DNA from: a virus
Virus record (IMG/VR): IMGVR_UViG_3300028592_000049
Coordinates: 1-34,818 of that record
Strand: one strand, 5' to 3'
DNA: 34,818 nt
Shown here: positions 27,897 through 34,818 of the stretch, piece by piece
Layout: every line of letters starts with the position of its first letter
How positions within the stretch are numbered: position 1 is the first letter of the stretch
Notes under the pieces: generated by a model
What the model saw: the letters and a program-made list of their open reading frames with translations, nothing else
Database searches by the model: none
Told to the model about the DNA's origin: nothing
Position numbers and translations under genes: made by a program

Positions 27897-29711
27897 ATGC
27901 CCCCTCTCCCCCTCGACATCCCCCCAGGAATCGTTCGCACCAAGTCGCCCAATGCGGCCAAGGGGCGATTTGTGGCTTGCGACCACATCCGCTTTGTGAA
28001 CGGCCTGCCCGAGAAGTGGCGGGGCTGGCGCCGCCTCATTGCCGGCCAGGAGGCGTTGCTCGGCAAGGCGCGCGGCGCTGTGGCGTGGTCCAACCAGTAC
28101 GGCAACCAGAACGCCGCCTTCGGCACCAACCTCAAGCTCTACGCCCTCCTCGGCGGTGACACGATCGAGGACATCACGCCCATCCGCGCATCGGGCACGC
28201 TCGGGGCCGACCCGTTCGCGGTAGTCGAGGACTCGACCACCGTCACCGTAACCGATGTCGAACATGGGGCCATCGAGGGGGATTTCGTCACCTTCTCGGG
28301 CGCCACGGCAGGGGGCGGAATCACCATCGACGGCGAGTACCAGATCGTCTCCATCGTCGATGCCGACAGCTACACCATCACGCATTCCGCGGCCGCGACC
28401 TCCACCGATGCGTCAACGGGCGGCGCCTCCGTCGACTACGCCTATCAGATCAACACCGGCCTCGCCGATGCCGTCGCCGGACTAGGCTGGTCTGCCGGCG
28501 GCTGGAGCGAGGGCACGTGGTCCACGCCGCGCGCGGAAGGGATCCTGCTCGATTTGCGGACGTGGTCGCTCTCCGAGTACGGCAACGATCTCCTCGCCAA
28601 TCCTTCTGCCGGTGGCATCTATCTCTGGCAGGAGGCAACCGACGCCAACGCCGAGGTGCTCACCAACGCCCCGACTGAGGTCCGGGCCATGTTCGTCACC
28701 GGCGAGCGCTACATCATGGCGCTGGGATGTCTCGAGGTCAGCCCCATGACGGTGAAGTGGCCGGACCGGGACGACCCGACCGACTGGACTCCTTCCGCGG
28801 CCAACACCGCCAACGAGCGCACGCTGCAATCGGGCTCCAAGCTCATGGGCGGCTGCGTCATCGCCGACGGCGTCAGCCTCGTGTGGTCGGACACCTCCCT
28901 CTACCTCTTCCAGTATACGGGAGATGACTTCATCTACTCCGACCGCTTGATCGGCACCGGCTGCGGCCTCGCCGCGCCCCTGGCTTTCTGCAAGGTCGGC
29001 GGCGTCGCCTACTGGTTCTCCGGGCGACAGGCGTGGATGTATGCCGGCGGTGGCGCCGTCCCCATCCCCAATGCCGACGACCAGATCGACGCCATGGTGG
29101 ACGAGATGGACCCGGCCCGCCTCGCCAAGATCTGGGCCGAGTACGACCAGTTCAACCATCAGGTGCGCTTCCACTACTGCGCGTTGGGCTCGGAGGAGCC
29201 CAACCGCTACGTGGATGTGAACCTGCCGGGCGCCGCCGGCGCCACCACCGACGACTGGGTGTGGACCCCCGGCACGTGGCCTACGCCCCGGACGACGGGC
29301 ACGGTGTTCCAGCCGGCCGACGCCTCCTCCATCCTCGTGGACGACGAGGGCTACCTCTACTCCCACAACGACGGGCTCGACGACGACGCGGACGCCCTCG
29401 ACTGGCACCTGACCTGGGGTCTCTACGCCATGGGGCAGGGCCAGCAGATCGTGGACGTGATGGGCATCGTCCCCGACAGCGAGCGCCAGGTGGGCGCCGT
29501 GACGTTCGAGGTCTTCACGAAGGAACGGCCGAACTCGGCTTCCAACTACGACGAGGGCACAACCTCCCTCGGTCCGGACGACGAGATTGCCGATATCCGC
29601 GTCGCCGGGCGGCACTTCTCCATGACCGCACGCCAGACGGGCATCAAGGGCGGCGATATCCGCTTCGGTATCGTCTCCCTTGAGGTTCAGGACGCGGGGG
29701 AGCGACGGTAG
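27897..29711 (+). CDS. gp10-like tail/head-closure protein
   Basis: 604 residues from ATG 27897. The start lies just after the divergent promoter region. It contains PNAAKGRFVACDHIRFVNGL and RTWSLSEYGNDLLANPSAGG, patterns typical of packaged-DNA stabilisation (gp10-type) or tubular tail proteins of short-tailed phages. The insertion TVTVTDVEHGAIEGDFVTFS is a short beta domain (about residues 115-165). Later parts (SDTSLYLFQYTGDDFIYSDR) continue a beta-propeller-like fold. It would plug the portal and attach the tail hub. Confidence 0.75.
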   Translation: MPPLPLDIPPGIVRTKSPNAAKGRFVACDHIRFVNGLPEKWRGWRRLIAGQEALLGKARGAVAWSNQYGNQNAAFGTNLKLYALLGGDTIEDITPIRASGTLGADPFAVVEDSTTVTVTDVEHGAIEGDFVTFSGATAGGGITIDGEYQIVSIVDADSYTITHSAAATSTDASTGGASVDYAYQINTGLADAVAGLGWSAGGWSEGTWSTPRAEGILLDLRTWSLSEYGNDLLANPSAGGIYLWQEATDANAEVLTNAPTEVRAMFVTGERYIMALGCLEVSPMTVKWPDRDDPTDWTPSAANTANERTLQSGSKLMGGCVIADGVSLVWSDTSLYLFQYTGDDFIYSDRLIGTGCGLAAPLAFCKVGGVAYWFSGRQAWMYAGGGAVPIPNADDQIDAMVDEMDPARLAKIWAEYDQFNHQVRFHYCALGSEEPNRYVDVNLPGAAGATTDDWVWTPGTWPTPRTTGTVFQPADASSILVDDEGYLYSHNDGLDDDADALDWHLTWGLYAMGQGQQIVDVMGIVPDSERQVGAVTFEVFTKERPNSASNYDEGTTSLGPDDEIADIRVAGRHFSMTARQTGIKGGDIRFGIVSLEVQDAGERR

Positions 29712-29714
29712 CCC

Positions 29715-30725
29715 ATGCGCAAGGTTGCGCTCTCCCCGCTCCGAGCCAATGCGACGCCCGCCGAGAAGATCGACTGGTGCGTCAAGGCGCTCCAGCAGAT
29801 CGCCAACGCGAGCCAGATCCCTGAGCCGGAACGGGCGGGCTTGGCAGGCCACCTTGCCGACACGTCGGACGCGCACGACGCCTCGGCCATCTCCTTCACG
29901 CCGGCAGGGAGCATCGAGGCAACCGATGTGCAGGCGGCTATCGAGGAGGCGTCGGGGGACATCGACGCCCACATCGCCGACACGACCGCAGCACATGCAG
30001 CCTCGGCGATCTCCTACGGTGGTGGCACCGGCATGTCCGCTACGGACGTGGAGGCCGCCATCGACGAACTCGCCACCGAGAAGGCCGGCGCTGCAGCAGC
30101 ATTGACGGCGGAGGCGCTGATCGTCGGGGACGGCGGCTCGACAGGCATCAAGACCATCTCGCAATCGCCACCAGCGCCGTCCGGCAATGACTTCGCGAAC
30201 ATCGACCGCAGCGGCTTCTACGCGGATCAAGCCGGAACTGCAGCCAATGCGCCTAGTACGTTCGCGACTGTTATCGCAGCAGGCCGAAGCAATAATCGAC
30301 ACGGACTGTTGGGGCTCTCCACGCTCGAAACGTCGCGCGCACGGGCCTGGATCAAGCAGCTCGGCAGCACCGTCACCGGCTGGGCGGAGCTGCTGACGCA
30401 CGTCGGCGGCATCAACCTCACCGGCGGCTTCTCCGCCACCTCCGACAACGACGGCTCCAAGTCGTCCGGCACCTACACCCCGGTCTTCGTTGATGGCAAC
30501 ATCAAGCGCATCACCAATGACGGCGCTTTCACCCTGGGCGTGCCGACGGGCGAGGGCACCTGCGTGATCCAGATGACCAATGGCGCCAGCGCCGGGACGG
30601 TCACCACGTCGTCTTTCACCAAGGTGAGCGGCGACACCATCACCACCACCAACGCCCACGACTTCTTCCTGTTCATCACCAAGATCAACAACTTCAGCCA
30701 CCTCTTCGTGCAGGCGCTGCAGTAA
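29715..30725 (+). CDS. tail fibre-like protein with internal repeats
   Basis: 336 residues. ATG 29715 lies 3 nt after the previous stop. Two copies of a module HxADTxxAHxASAISxxxG...AxDVxAAI occur near residues 45-85 and 86-125; these trimer-forming repeats are common in fibre shafts. The second half is Ser/Thr/Gly-rich and beta (NLTGGFSATSDNDGSKSSGT). Probably a fibre or appendage protein attached to the tail hub. The TAATG junction couples it to the next gene. Confidence 0.65.
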   Translation: MRKVALSPLRANATPAEKIDWCVKALQQIANASQIPEPERAGLAGHLADTSDAHDASAISFTPAGSIEATDVQAAIEEASGDIDAHIADTTAAHAASAISYGGGTGMSATDVEAAIDELATEKAGAAAALTAEALIVGDGGSTGIKTISQSPPAPSGNDFANIDRSGFYADQAGTAANAPSTFATVIAAGRSNNRHGLLGLSTLETSRARAWIKQLGSTVTGWAELLTHVGGINLTGGFSATSDNDGSKSSGTYTPVFVDGNIKRITNDGAFTLGVPTGEGTCVIQMTNGASAGTVTTSSFTKVSGDTITTTNAHDFFLFITKINNFSHLFVQALQ

Positions 30726-31375
30726 TGCTGCTCCCGATCTTCATACCGGGCGAAAAGGTCCCGGTCGTGTCGTTCCGCGGCTCTCTGTTCAGCGATACCA
30801 TCAACACGCGGACCTACTCGACGACCATCGACCTAGGGCCCGAGGACCCATCCCGGCTGATCGTGGTGGCAACGGCCTGCCTGCTCGGTGCGGCGAATCC
30901 GCCTGAGGCGCCGACGACGTGCACGGTGGATGGGGCGAGCGCGACGCTGGCCGTCGAGAGGACGGAGTTCGCCCTCAACGAACTGCCGGTTCAGCTGTGG
31001 TACGTGGCGCGTCCGACCGGCGGCTCGGTCACCGTCGCCTTCAACAAGCCGGGCGGCGTGGACATGGACCGCGGCGCGCTCGGCGTGTGGTCCATCTACT
31101 ACCTCAAGTCGCACACGCCGGTTGCCACGGCCAACAATCGGGCCAGTCCGTGCGTGCTCGACCTCAATGTGTCCAGTGGGGCAGCGGTGCTGGCGGCCGG
31201 CAACATCGGCACGGCTGCCATCACCTGGGGGTTTACCGGCGTCACCCAGGACGCGGTGTCGGGCGCCCAGCTGCACGCAGCGTTCGCATCGGCCTCCGCC
31301 GTGGCGTCGGCAACCCCGCGCGATATCGAGCTTTCGGGCGGCTCTATCTGGGGTGTGTCCGCCTGCTGGCGATAA
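30725..31375 (+). CDS. hypothetical tail-region protein, 216 aa
   Basis: 216 residues; its ATG overlaps the previous stop (TAATG). Beta-rich with hydrophobic strands (SRLIVVATACLLGAANPPEA, GSVTVAFNKPGGVDMDRGAL) and an Ala/Ser-rich C-terminus. Probably a virion appendage or fibre-associated protein because of its coupling to the fibre gene. No family recognised. Confidence 0.6.
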   Translation: MLLPIFIPGEKVPVVSFRGSLFSDTINTRTYSTTIDLGPEDPSRLIVVATACLLGAANPPEAPTTCTVDGASATLAVERTEFALNELPVQLWYVARPTGGSVTVAFNKPGGVDMDRGALGVWSIYYLKSHTPVATANNRASPCVLDLNVSSGAAVLAAGNIGTAAITWGFTGVTQDAVSGAQLHAAFASASAVASATPRDIELSGGSIWGVSACWR

Positions 31376-31389
31376 GGGAATAGCGCTAC

Positions 31390-31893
31390 ATGCATCCCTC
31401 CTTCTCCATAGAGACAGCCGCCTTCGGTGAGGACGAGGACGCCAACGCGGCCGCCTTCATCGAGGTGTTCGAGCTCATGTGCGAATTGCACAAGGAAGGC
31501 GGCTACGCGCCCCTCGATGTCAAGGCAGCGGGCGGCAATGTCTACTCCGTCATGACCCAAGGCATGACCTTCCTTGCCCGCCTTGATGAGCCCTGCGGAT
31601 CCGACCCGGCCGGCACGCCCATCGGCGTACTGGCGTTGACGGAAGTGGGGTTCTGGTATGACCCCAACACCACCCACCTGCTGGATCTCGGCTACTACGT
31701 CCGACCTGAGTATCGGGCAGGCAACGTCGGCATCCGCCTTCTCGACCGCGCGCGCCAGGAGGCGCAGGACCGGCAGAAGATCATCTTCATCGCCATCACC
31801 TCGCCCGACCGCCGCCCCCCACGGACGCGAGCAACGCTCGAGTCGCAGATGGCCGGCTTCGTGCCGCTCGGCTACTCGCTGAGGCTCAACTGA
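31390..31893 (+). CDS. GNAT-family acetyltransferase-like protein
   Basis: 167 residues. The acetyl-CoA-binding motif is visible as YVRPEYRAGNVGIRLLDRAR (about 103-122), with the R-x-G-N-x-G loop. A strand before it (THLLDLGYY) and a late strand (QKIIFIAIT) complete the fold. GNAT enzymes acetylate amino groups. Similar genes occur among the tail and ejection genes of short-tailed phages, where the role is unclear. The substrate is unknown. Confidence 0.7.
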   Translation: MHPSFSIETAAFGEDEDANAAAFIEVFELMCELHKEGGYAPLDVKAAGGNVYSVMTQGMTFLARLDEPCGSDPAGTPIGVLALTEVGFWYDPNTTHLLDLGYYVRPEYRAGNVGIRLLDRARQEAQDRQKIIFIAITSPDRRPPRTRATLESQMAGFVPLGYSLRLN

Positions 31894-31903
31894 GGCCCCT
31901 GAC

Positions 31904-32854
31904 ATGTGCAAGACATCCAAGACCACCCAGAGCACACAGATCCCCCAGTGGGCCACCGACGCCAGCCAGTTCGTCGTCTCCCAGGGGAAGGATTTGGCGC
32001 AGAAGCCGTTCGAGGCCTACACCGAGCCCAGGGTGGCGGATTTCTCGGGCGATCAGGAGAACGCCTTCGCGCAATTGCGCAACCTGATCGCCTCCGCTCC
32101 GCAGGTGGGCCAGCAGGCGCTCTCCGGCATCACGCAGGCATCCACCGCCCCCGCGAGCACGGTGAGCACCGAGCGCGTGGTGGACGAGGGCGGCCGGCTT
32201 GGGGCCATCTCCGACTACATGAGCCCCTACGTCGATGCGACCCTGACGCCCGTCTTCCGCCAGATCCAGGAGGCCGCCGACAAGGCGCGCAACGCACAGG
32301 GAGCCAGGGCCACCAGTGCCGGCGCCTTCGGCGACGCCCGGCACGGCATCGTGGAGGCAGCGCTCAACCGCGACACCACGCAGGCGATGACCGATGCGAC
32401 AGGCAAGGCCTACGCGGATGCCTTCAACCAGGCGATGGGGCAGAGAGGCGCCGACCTCGGCCGCTTCATGACCGCGGACCAGTCCACGGCCAATCTGAAC
32501 GAGACGGCCCTTCAGCGGCTCATGTCCGGCTCGATGAATCTTGAGAACGTGGCGTCGGCCGACCAGAACCGCGGGCTCCAGGCGATTCAGGCGCTGCTTG
32601 CATCCGGTGGCACGCAGCAGGGACTCGAGCAACTCGGCCTCGACAAGAACTACGAGGAGTTCCTGCGCAAGTACGGCAACGACTTCAACGTGCTTGCGGC
32701 GCTCTCGGGCGCCATGAAGGGGCTGCCGATGGACTCGAAGACCATAAGCACGCAGCCCGACAACTCCGGGCTCGGCGCGCTGGGCTCGCTTGCGGGCTCG
32801 GCGATAAGCGCCCCTGCTGGCTCGGCCGCCGCTACGTTTCTGGCCACGCTCTGA
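31904..32854 (+). CDS. probable internal virion (ejection) protein
   Basis: 316 residues, helical, with AFAQLRNLIASAPQVGQQAL, ARATSAGAFGDARHGIVEAA and a Gly/Ala/Ser-rich C-terminus (GALGSLAGSAISAPAGSAAA) that could enter membranes. It starts MCKTSKTTQSTQIPQWATDA. Ala/Gln-rich proteins of this type in this position are ejected with the DNA and form the trans-envelope channel. No specific family motif proven. Confidence 0.6.
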   Translation: MCKTSKTTQSTQIPQWATDASQFVVSQGKDLAQKPFEAYTEPRVADFSGDQENAFAQLRNLIASAPQVGQQALSGITQASTAPASTVSTERVVDEGGRLGAISDYMSPYVDATLTPVFRQIQEAADKARNAQGARATSAGAFGDARHGIVEAALNRDTTQAMTDATGKAYADAFNQAMGQRGADLGRFMTADQSTANLNETALQRLMSGSMNLENVASADQNRGLQAIQALLASGGTQQGLEQLGLDKNYEEFLRKYGNDFNVLAALSGAMKGLPMDSKTISTQPDNSGLGALGSLAGSAISAPAGSAAATFLATL

Positions 32855-32905
32855 CGCGGTCATTGCAACTTCATTGCGCAACCCTCAAAGGGCTGAGACC
32901 GCCTC

Positions 32906-34264
32906 ATGGCTACACTGGAGGAGACCCTGGGGGCGCTCTATGGCCTGCCGGTCGCGCCGCCCTCGCTCAATCTCGCGCCGCCACCGACCACGGTCCTCGA
33001 TGGGCTCTCTGGGTCCGTCGCGACCCCGCCGGCGCCAGTACCGGCACCGGCACCGCCTGTGGCGCCGCCACTTCCAGCCGCCGCCGGCGTGCAAGCCGCT
33101 CCCACCTCCTCAGCAACCGGCGCTCCGCACAGCGGCCGCTCCCCCTTCGAGGGGCTGGGCGCTGTCGGGATCGGCGCCGACTTTGCTTCTTCCCCGACGA
33201 CGGCTCCCACGACTCCGCCCACGACAGCCCCGACGAGTCCCTCCACGACGGGCGCCAGCACCGCCGGCACCTCCGGCACCCAGCGCTCCCTTGATGACCT
33301 CAGGCGTGCCATCGCGGGCATAGAGTCGAGCGACAGGCCACAGACGTGGAATTGGGTCACTCTGCCGGACGGCCGCCGCGTGCGCAGCCGCTACCGCGGC
33401 CTGTTCCAGTTCGGGCCGGACCAGGAGAGACGCTACGGCATCACCGACTGGACCGACCGTTCACAGCAGGAGCGCGCATTCGGCCAGCACGTCGGCTGGC
33501 TCAGCGGCCAGATGGAACGCCGCCTCGGCCGGCCGGCGACCGATGGTGAGCTCTACCTCGCGCACCAGCAGGGCATCGCCGGTGCCCCTGCCCTTCTCAA
33601 CGCAGAGGCTGGCACGCCGGCATGGCGGGCCATCCGCCGCTTCTATAGATCCGACGCCATGGCCCAGCGGGCGGTCCTCGGCAACATCCCCCGCGGACAC
33701 CGGCTCTCACGCCTCCCCGTCGATGAGATCTCGGCCGCCGACTTCGCGGGCATGTGGACCGATCGCCTGGACCGCGGCGGAGGTGGTGGCGGCGCGCGGC
33801 GCGCGTCGCCGACATCTTCGACTGCCTCGACGGCAGGCGCGGGCAGCGCTTCACCATCCGCATCGTCAACCCCATCGCCATCTCTTGGGGGTGCTGGCGC
33901 CCGAGACCTCCAGGAAGCGCTGCAACAGGCACTGGGGGGCGGCCCGCAGTCTCCCGGCGTGGGTGGCAGCGGTCAGGCTGCGGTACAGCCTGCAGGTCGG
34001 GGCAGGAGCCTGCAGGCGCCTCCCGCGCTGCGCAACCTCTTGGCCTTTGCGCGCCAGCACCCGACGCTTGCCAGCATGGTGGGCGGCGGCGAGCAGACAT
34101 TGCGCGCCGACAGCCAGGCGCGGGCATCGCTACGCAACATCCTGCGCCGCATGATCTCCGGCAACGAGGCAGCCGCCCGCGAGCACGGCCTCACCGATAT
34201 CGCCCGCTGGCTCGAGCATCTGGATGCGTCGGCCCCGCAAGGCCGGTCCGGCGCCGCCGTCTAA
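32906..34264 (+). CDS. virion protein with lytic transglycosylase-like domain
   Basis: 452 residues. N-terminal 135 residues are Pro/Ala/Thr linker, starting with MATLEETLGALYGLP and a second shared segment PFEGLGAVGIG (80-90). The central domain has IAGIESSD (putative catalytic Glu140), RYRGLFQFGPDQERRYG (GLFQF 165-169) and YLAHQQGIAGA (AHQQG 219-223). This order is that of soluble lytic transglycosylase-like lysozyme folds that cut peptidoglycan during entry. The C-terminal third is helical, joined by Gly/Ser linkers. Confidence 0.75.
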   Translation: MATLEETLGALYGLPVAPPSLNLAPPPTTVLDGLSGSVATPPAPVPAPAPPVAPPLPAAAGVQAAPTSSATGAPHSGRSPFEGLGAVGIGADFASSPTTAPTTPPTTAPTSPSTTGASTAGTSGTQRSLDDLRRAIAGIESSDRPQTWNWVTLPDGRRVRSRYRGLFQFGPDQERRYGITDWTDRSQQERAFGQHVGWLSGQMERRLGRPATDGELYLAHQQGIAGAPALLNAEAGTPAWRAIRRFYRSDAMAQRAVLGNIPRGHRLSRLPVDEISAADFAGMWTDRLDRGGGGGGARRASPTSSTASTAGAGSASPSASSTPSPSLGGAGARDLQEALQQALGGGPQSPGVGGSGQAAVQPAGRGRSLQAPPALRNLLAFARQHPTLASMVGGGEQTLRADSQARASLRNILRRMISGNEAAAREHGLTDIARWLEHLDASAPQGRSGAAV

Positions 34265-34308
34265 GCAACCCGCGTTTCTCATCCCGCCCTCGTGCATCAG
34301 GAGGCCCC

Positions 34309-34818
34309 ATGGCCACCTTGGAAGACCTGTTGGCGCAGTCCCTCGGGCTGCCGCCCATCCCCGGCCTGATCGACACGCAGTCGCTTGGGTTGTCCGGCGT
34401 CCCCGGCATGCCGAGCGGGCGCGAGCCCACAAAGGCGTTGAGCGATCTCAGGGCGGGCGCCGGTGCAGGCCAGCCTGGGGCGGTGAGCCCGCCGTCGCCG
34501 CCGCCTTCGAGCGGCGCTGCCCCCTTTGCGGGGCTGGGCGGGGTTGGGATCGGGCCCAGGCCATCCGCGACGCCTTCGGCACCGATCGCCGCTCCCCCTC
34601 CTGTTGCTCCCGTCGCATCGCCGCCCGCCCCTTCGGCCGGCGGTGGCGGCCTTGCCGACGTGATGGCGCGCGTGTTCGGTACGCTGTCGCCTTCTTCTGC
34701 ATCGGCCGAGACCCCGCAGCGGCGGGGAACGCGCGAGAATCCGTTCGACGGCGATGTCGACGGCGGAAAGGCACAGGACGGTGACTTCGTCATGCTTGGC
34801 GGGCGGCTGATGCAGAAG
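34309..34818 (+). CDS. putative ejection protein, N-terminal part (partial)
   Basis: ATG 34309, preceded by catcaggaggcccc, opens a frame that runs 170 codons past the right edge. It begins MATLEDLLAQSLGLPPIPGL and later has PFAGLGGVGIG (72-82). These two motifs are shared with the preceding lytic-domain protein. The rest is a Pro/Ala-rich linker, then VMARVFGTLSPSS. The remainder, probably a long internal virion protein, is outside the window. Confidence 0.7.
   Translation, partial: MATLEDLLAQSLGLPPIPGLIDTQSLGLSGVPGMPSGREPTKALSDLRAGAGAGQPGAVSPPSPPPSSGAAPFAGLGGVGIGPRPSATPSAPIAAPPPVAPVASPPAPSAGGGGLADVMARVFGTLSPSSASAETPQRRGTRENPFDGDVDGGKAQDGDFVMLGGRLMQK

Noticed and set aside
1-34818. CRISPR array or diversity-generating retroelement
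   Set aside because: No regularly spaced identical repeats and no reverse transcriptase or template/variable repeat pair were seen.

Overview
The window is a GC-rich bacteriophage or prophage segment with the gene content of a short-tailed, P22-like phage. It contains terminase small and large subunits, a large portal protein with a coiled-coil tail, a scaffold-like protein, a major capsid protein, a head-tail adaptor, a gp10-like tail protein, tail-fibre-like proteins and putative ejection proteins. A tyrosine recombinase suggests a temperate lifestyle. High GC and strong Shine-Dalgarno use suggest a GC-rich proteobacterial host, but I cannot name it. No tRNA gene, CRISPR array, polymerase or replication gene was recognised.

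Layout. (1) 1-2665, plus strand: a tightly packed operon of very small genes, including two zinc-finger-like proteins and an XF1762-family GNAT-like protein. It is interrupted at 1572-1615 and followed at 2671-2714 by two copies of an operator-like repeat. (2) 2728-7626, minus strand: an array of small genes ending in a larger membrane protein and an intrinsic terminator at 2728-2761. A promoter candidate lies at 7718-7746. (3) 7797-10400, plus strand: a ribbon-helix-helix protein, a small unknown, the integrase and a phage NusG-like protein. (4) About 10409-10989 is mostly non-coding, with a tRNA-like fold and a hairpin. (5) 10990-34818, plus strand: packaging, head and tail genes. One glycosyltransferase is inserted on the opposite strand (27020-27784), and an ejection-type gene runs off the end.

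The most unusual feature is the minus-strand array. At least nine of its genes are each enclosed by their own pair of 19-26 nt complementary arms, one upstream of the Shine-Dalgarno site and one just after a GC-rich hairpin behind the stop codon. Arms differ between genes but match within a gene, including compensatory changes. They fall into about five families that are reused, and no neighbouring units share a family. A tenth arm pair (5627-5689) has no gene in it, and one unit carries a frameshifted gene and has lost its upstream arm. This looks like a modular gene-cassette system with 5'-to-3' UTR pairing that I do not recognise as a described system.

How the parts work together: the leftward array and the leftmost rightward operon probably supply early or host-interaction functions. 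The RHH protein and the inverted repeat beside it are likely regulators of the divergent control region. The NusG-like protein may help polymerase through the long, hairpin-rich transcripts. The right-hand block builds the virion in the usual order: packaging, portal, scaffold, capsid, adaptor, tail and ejection proteins.
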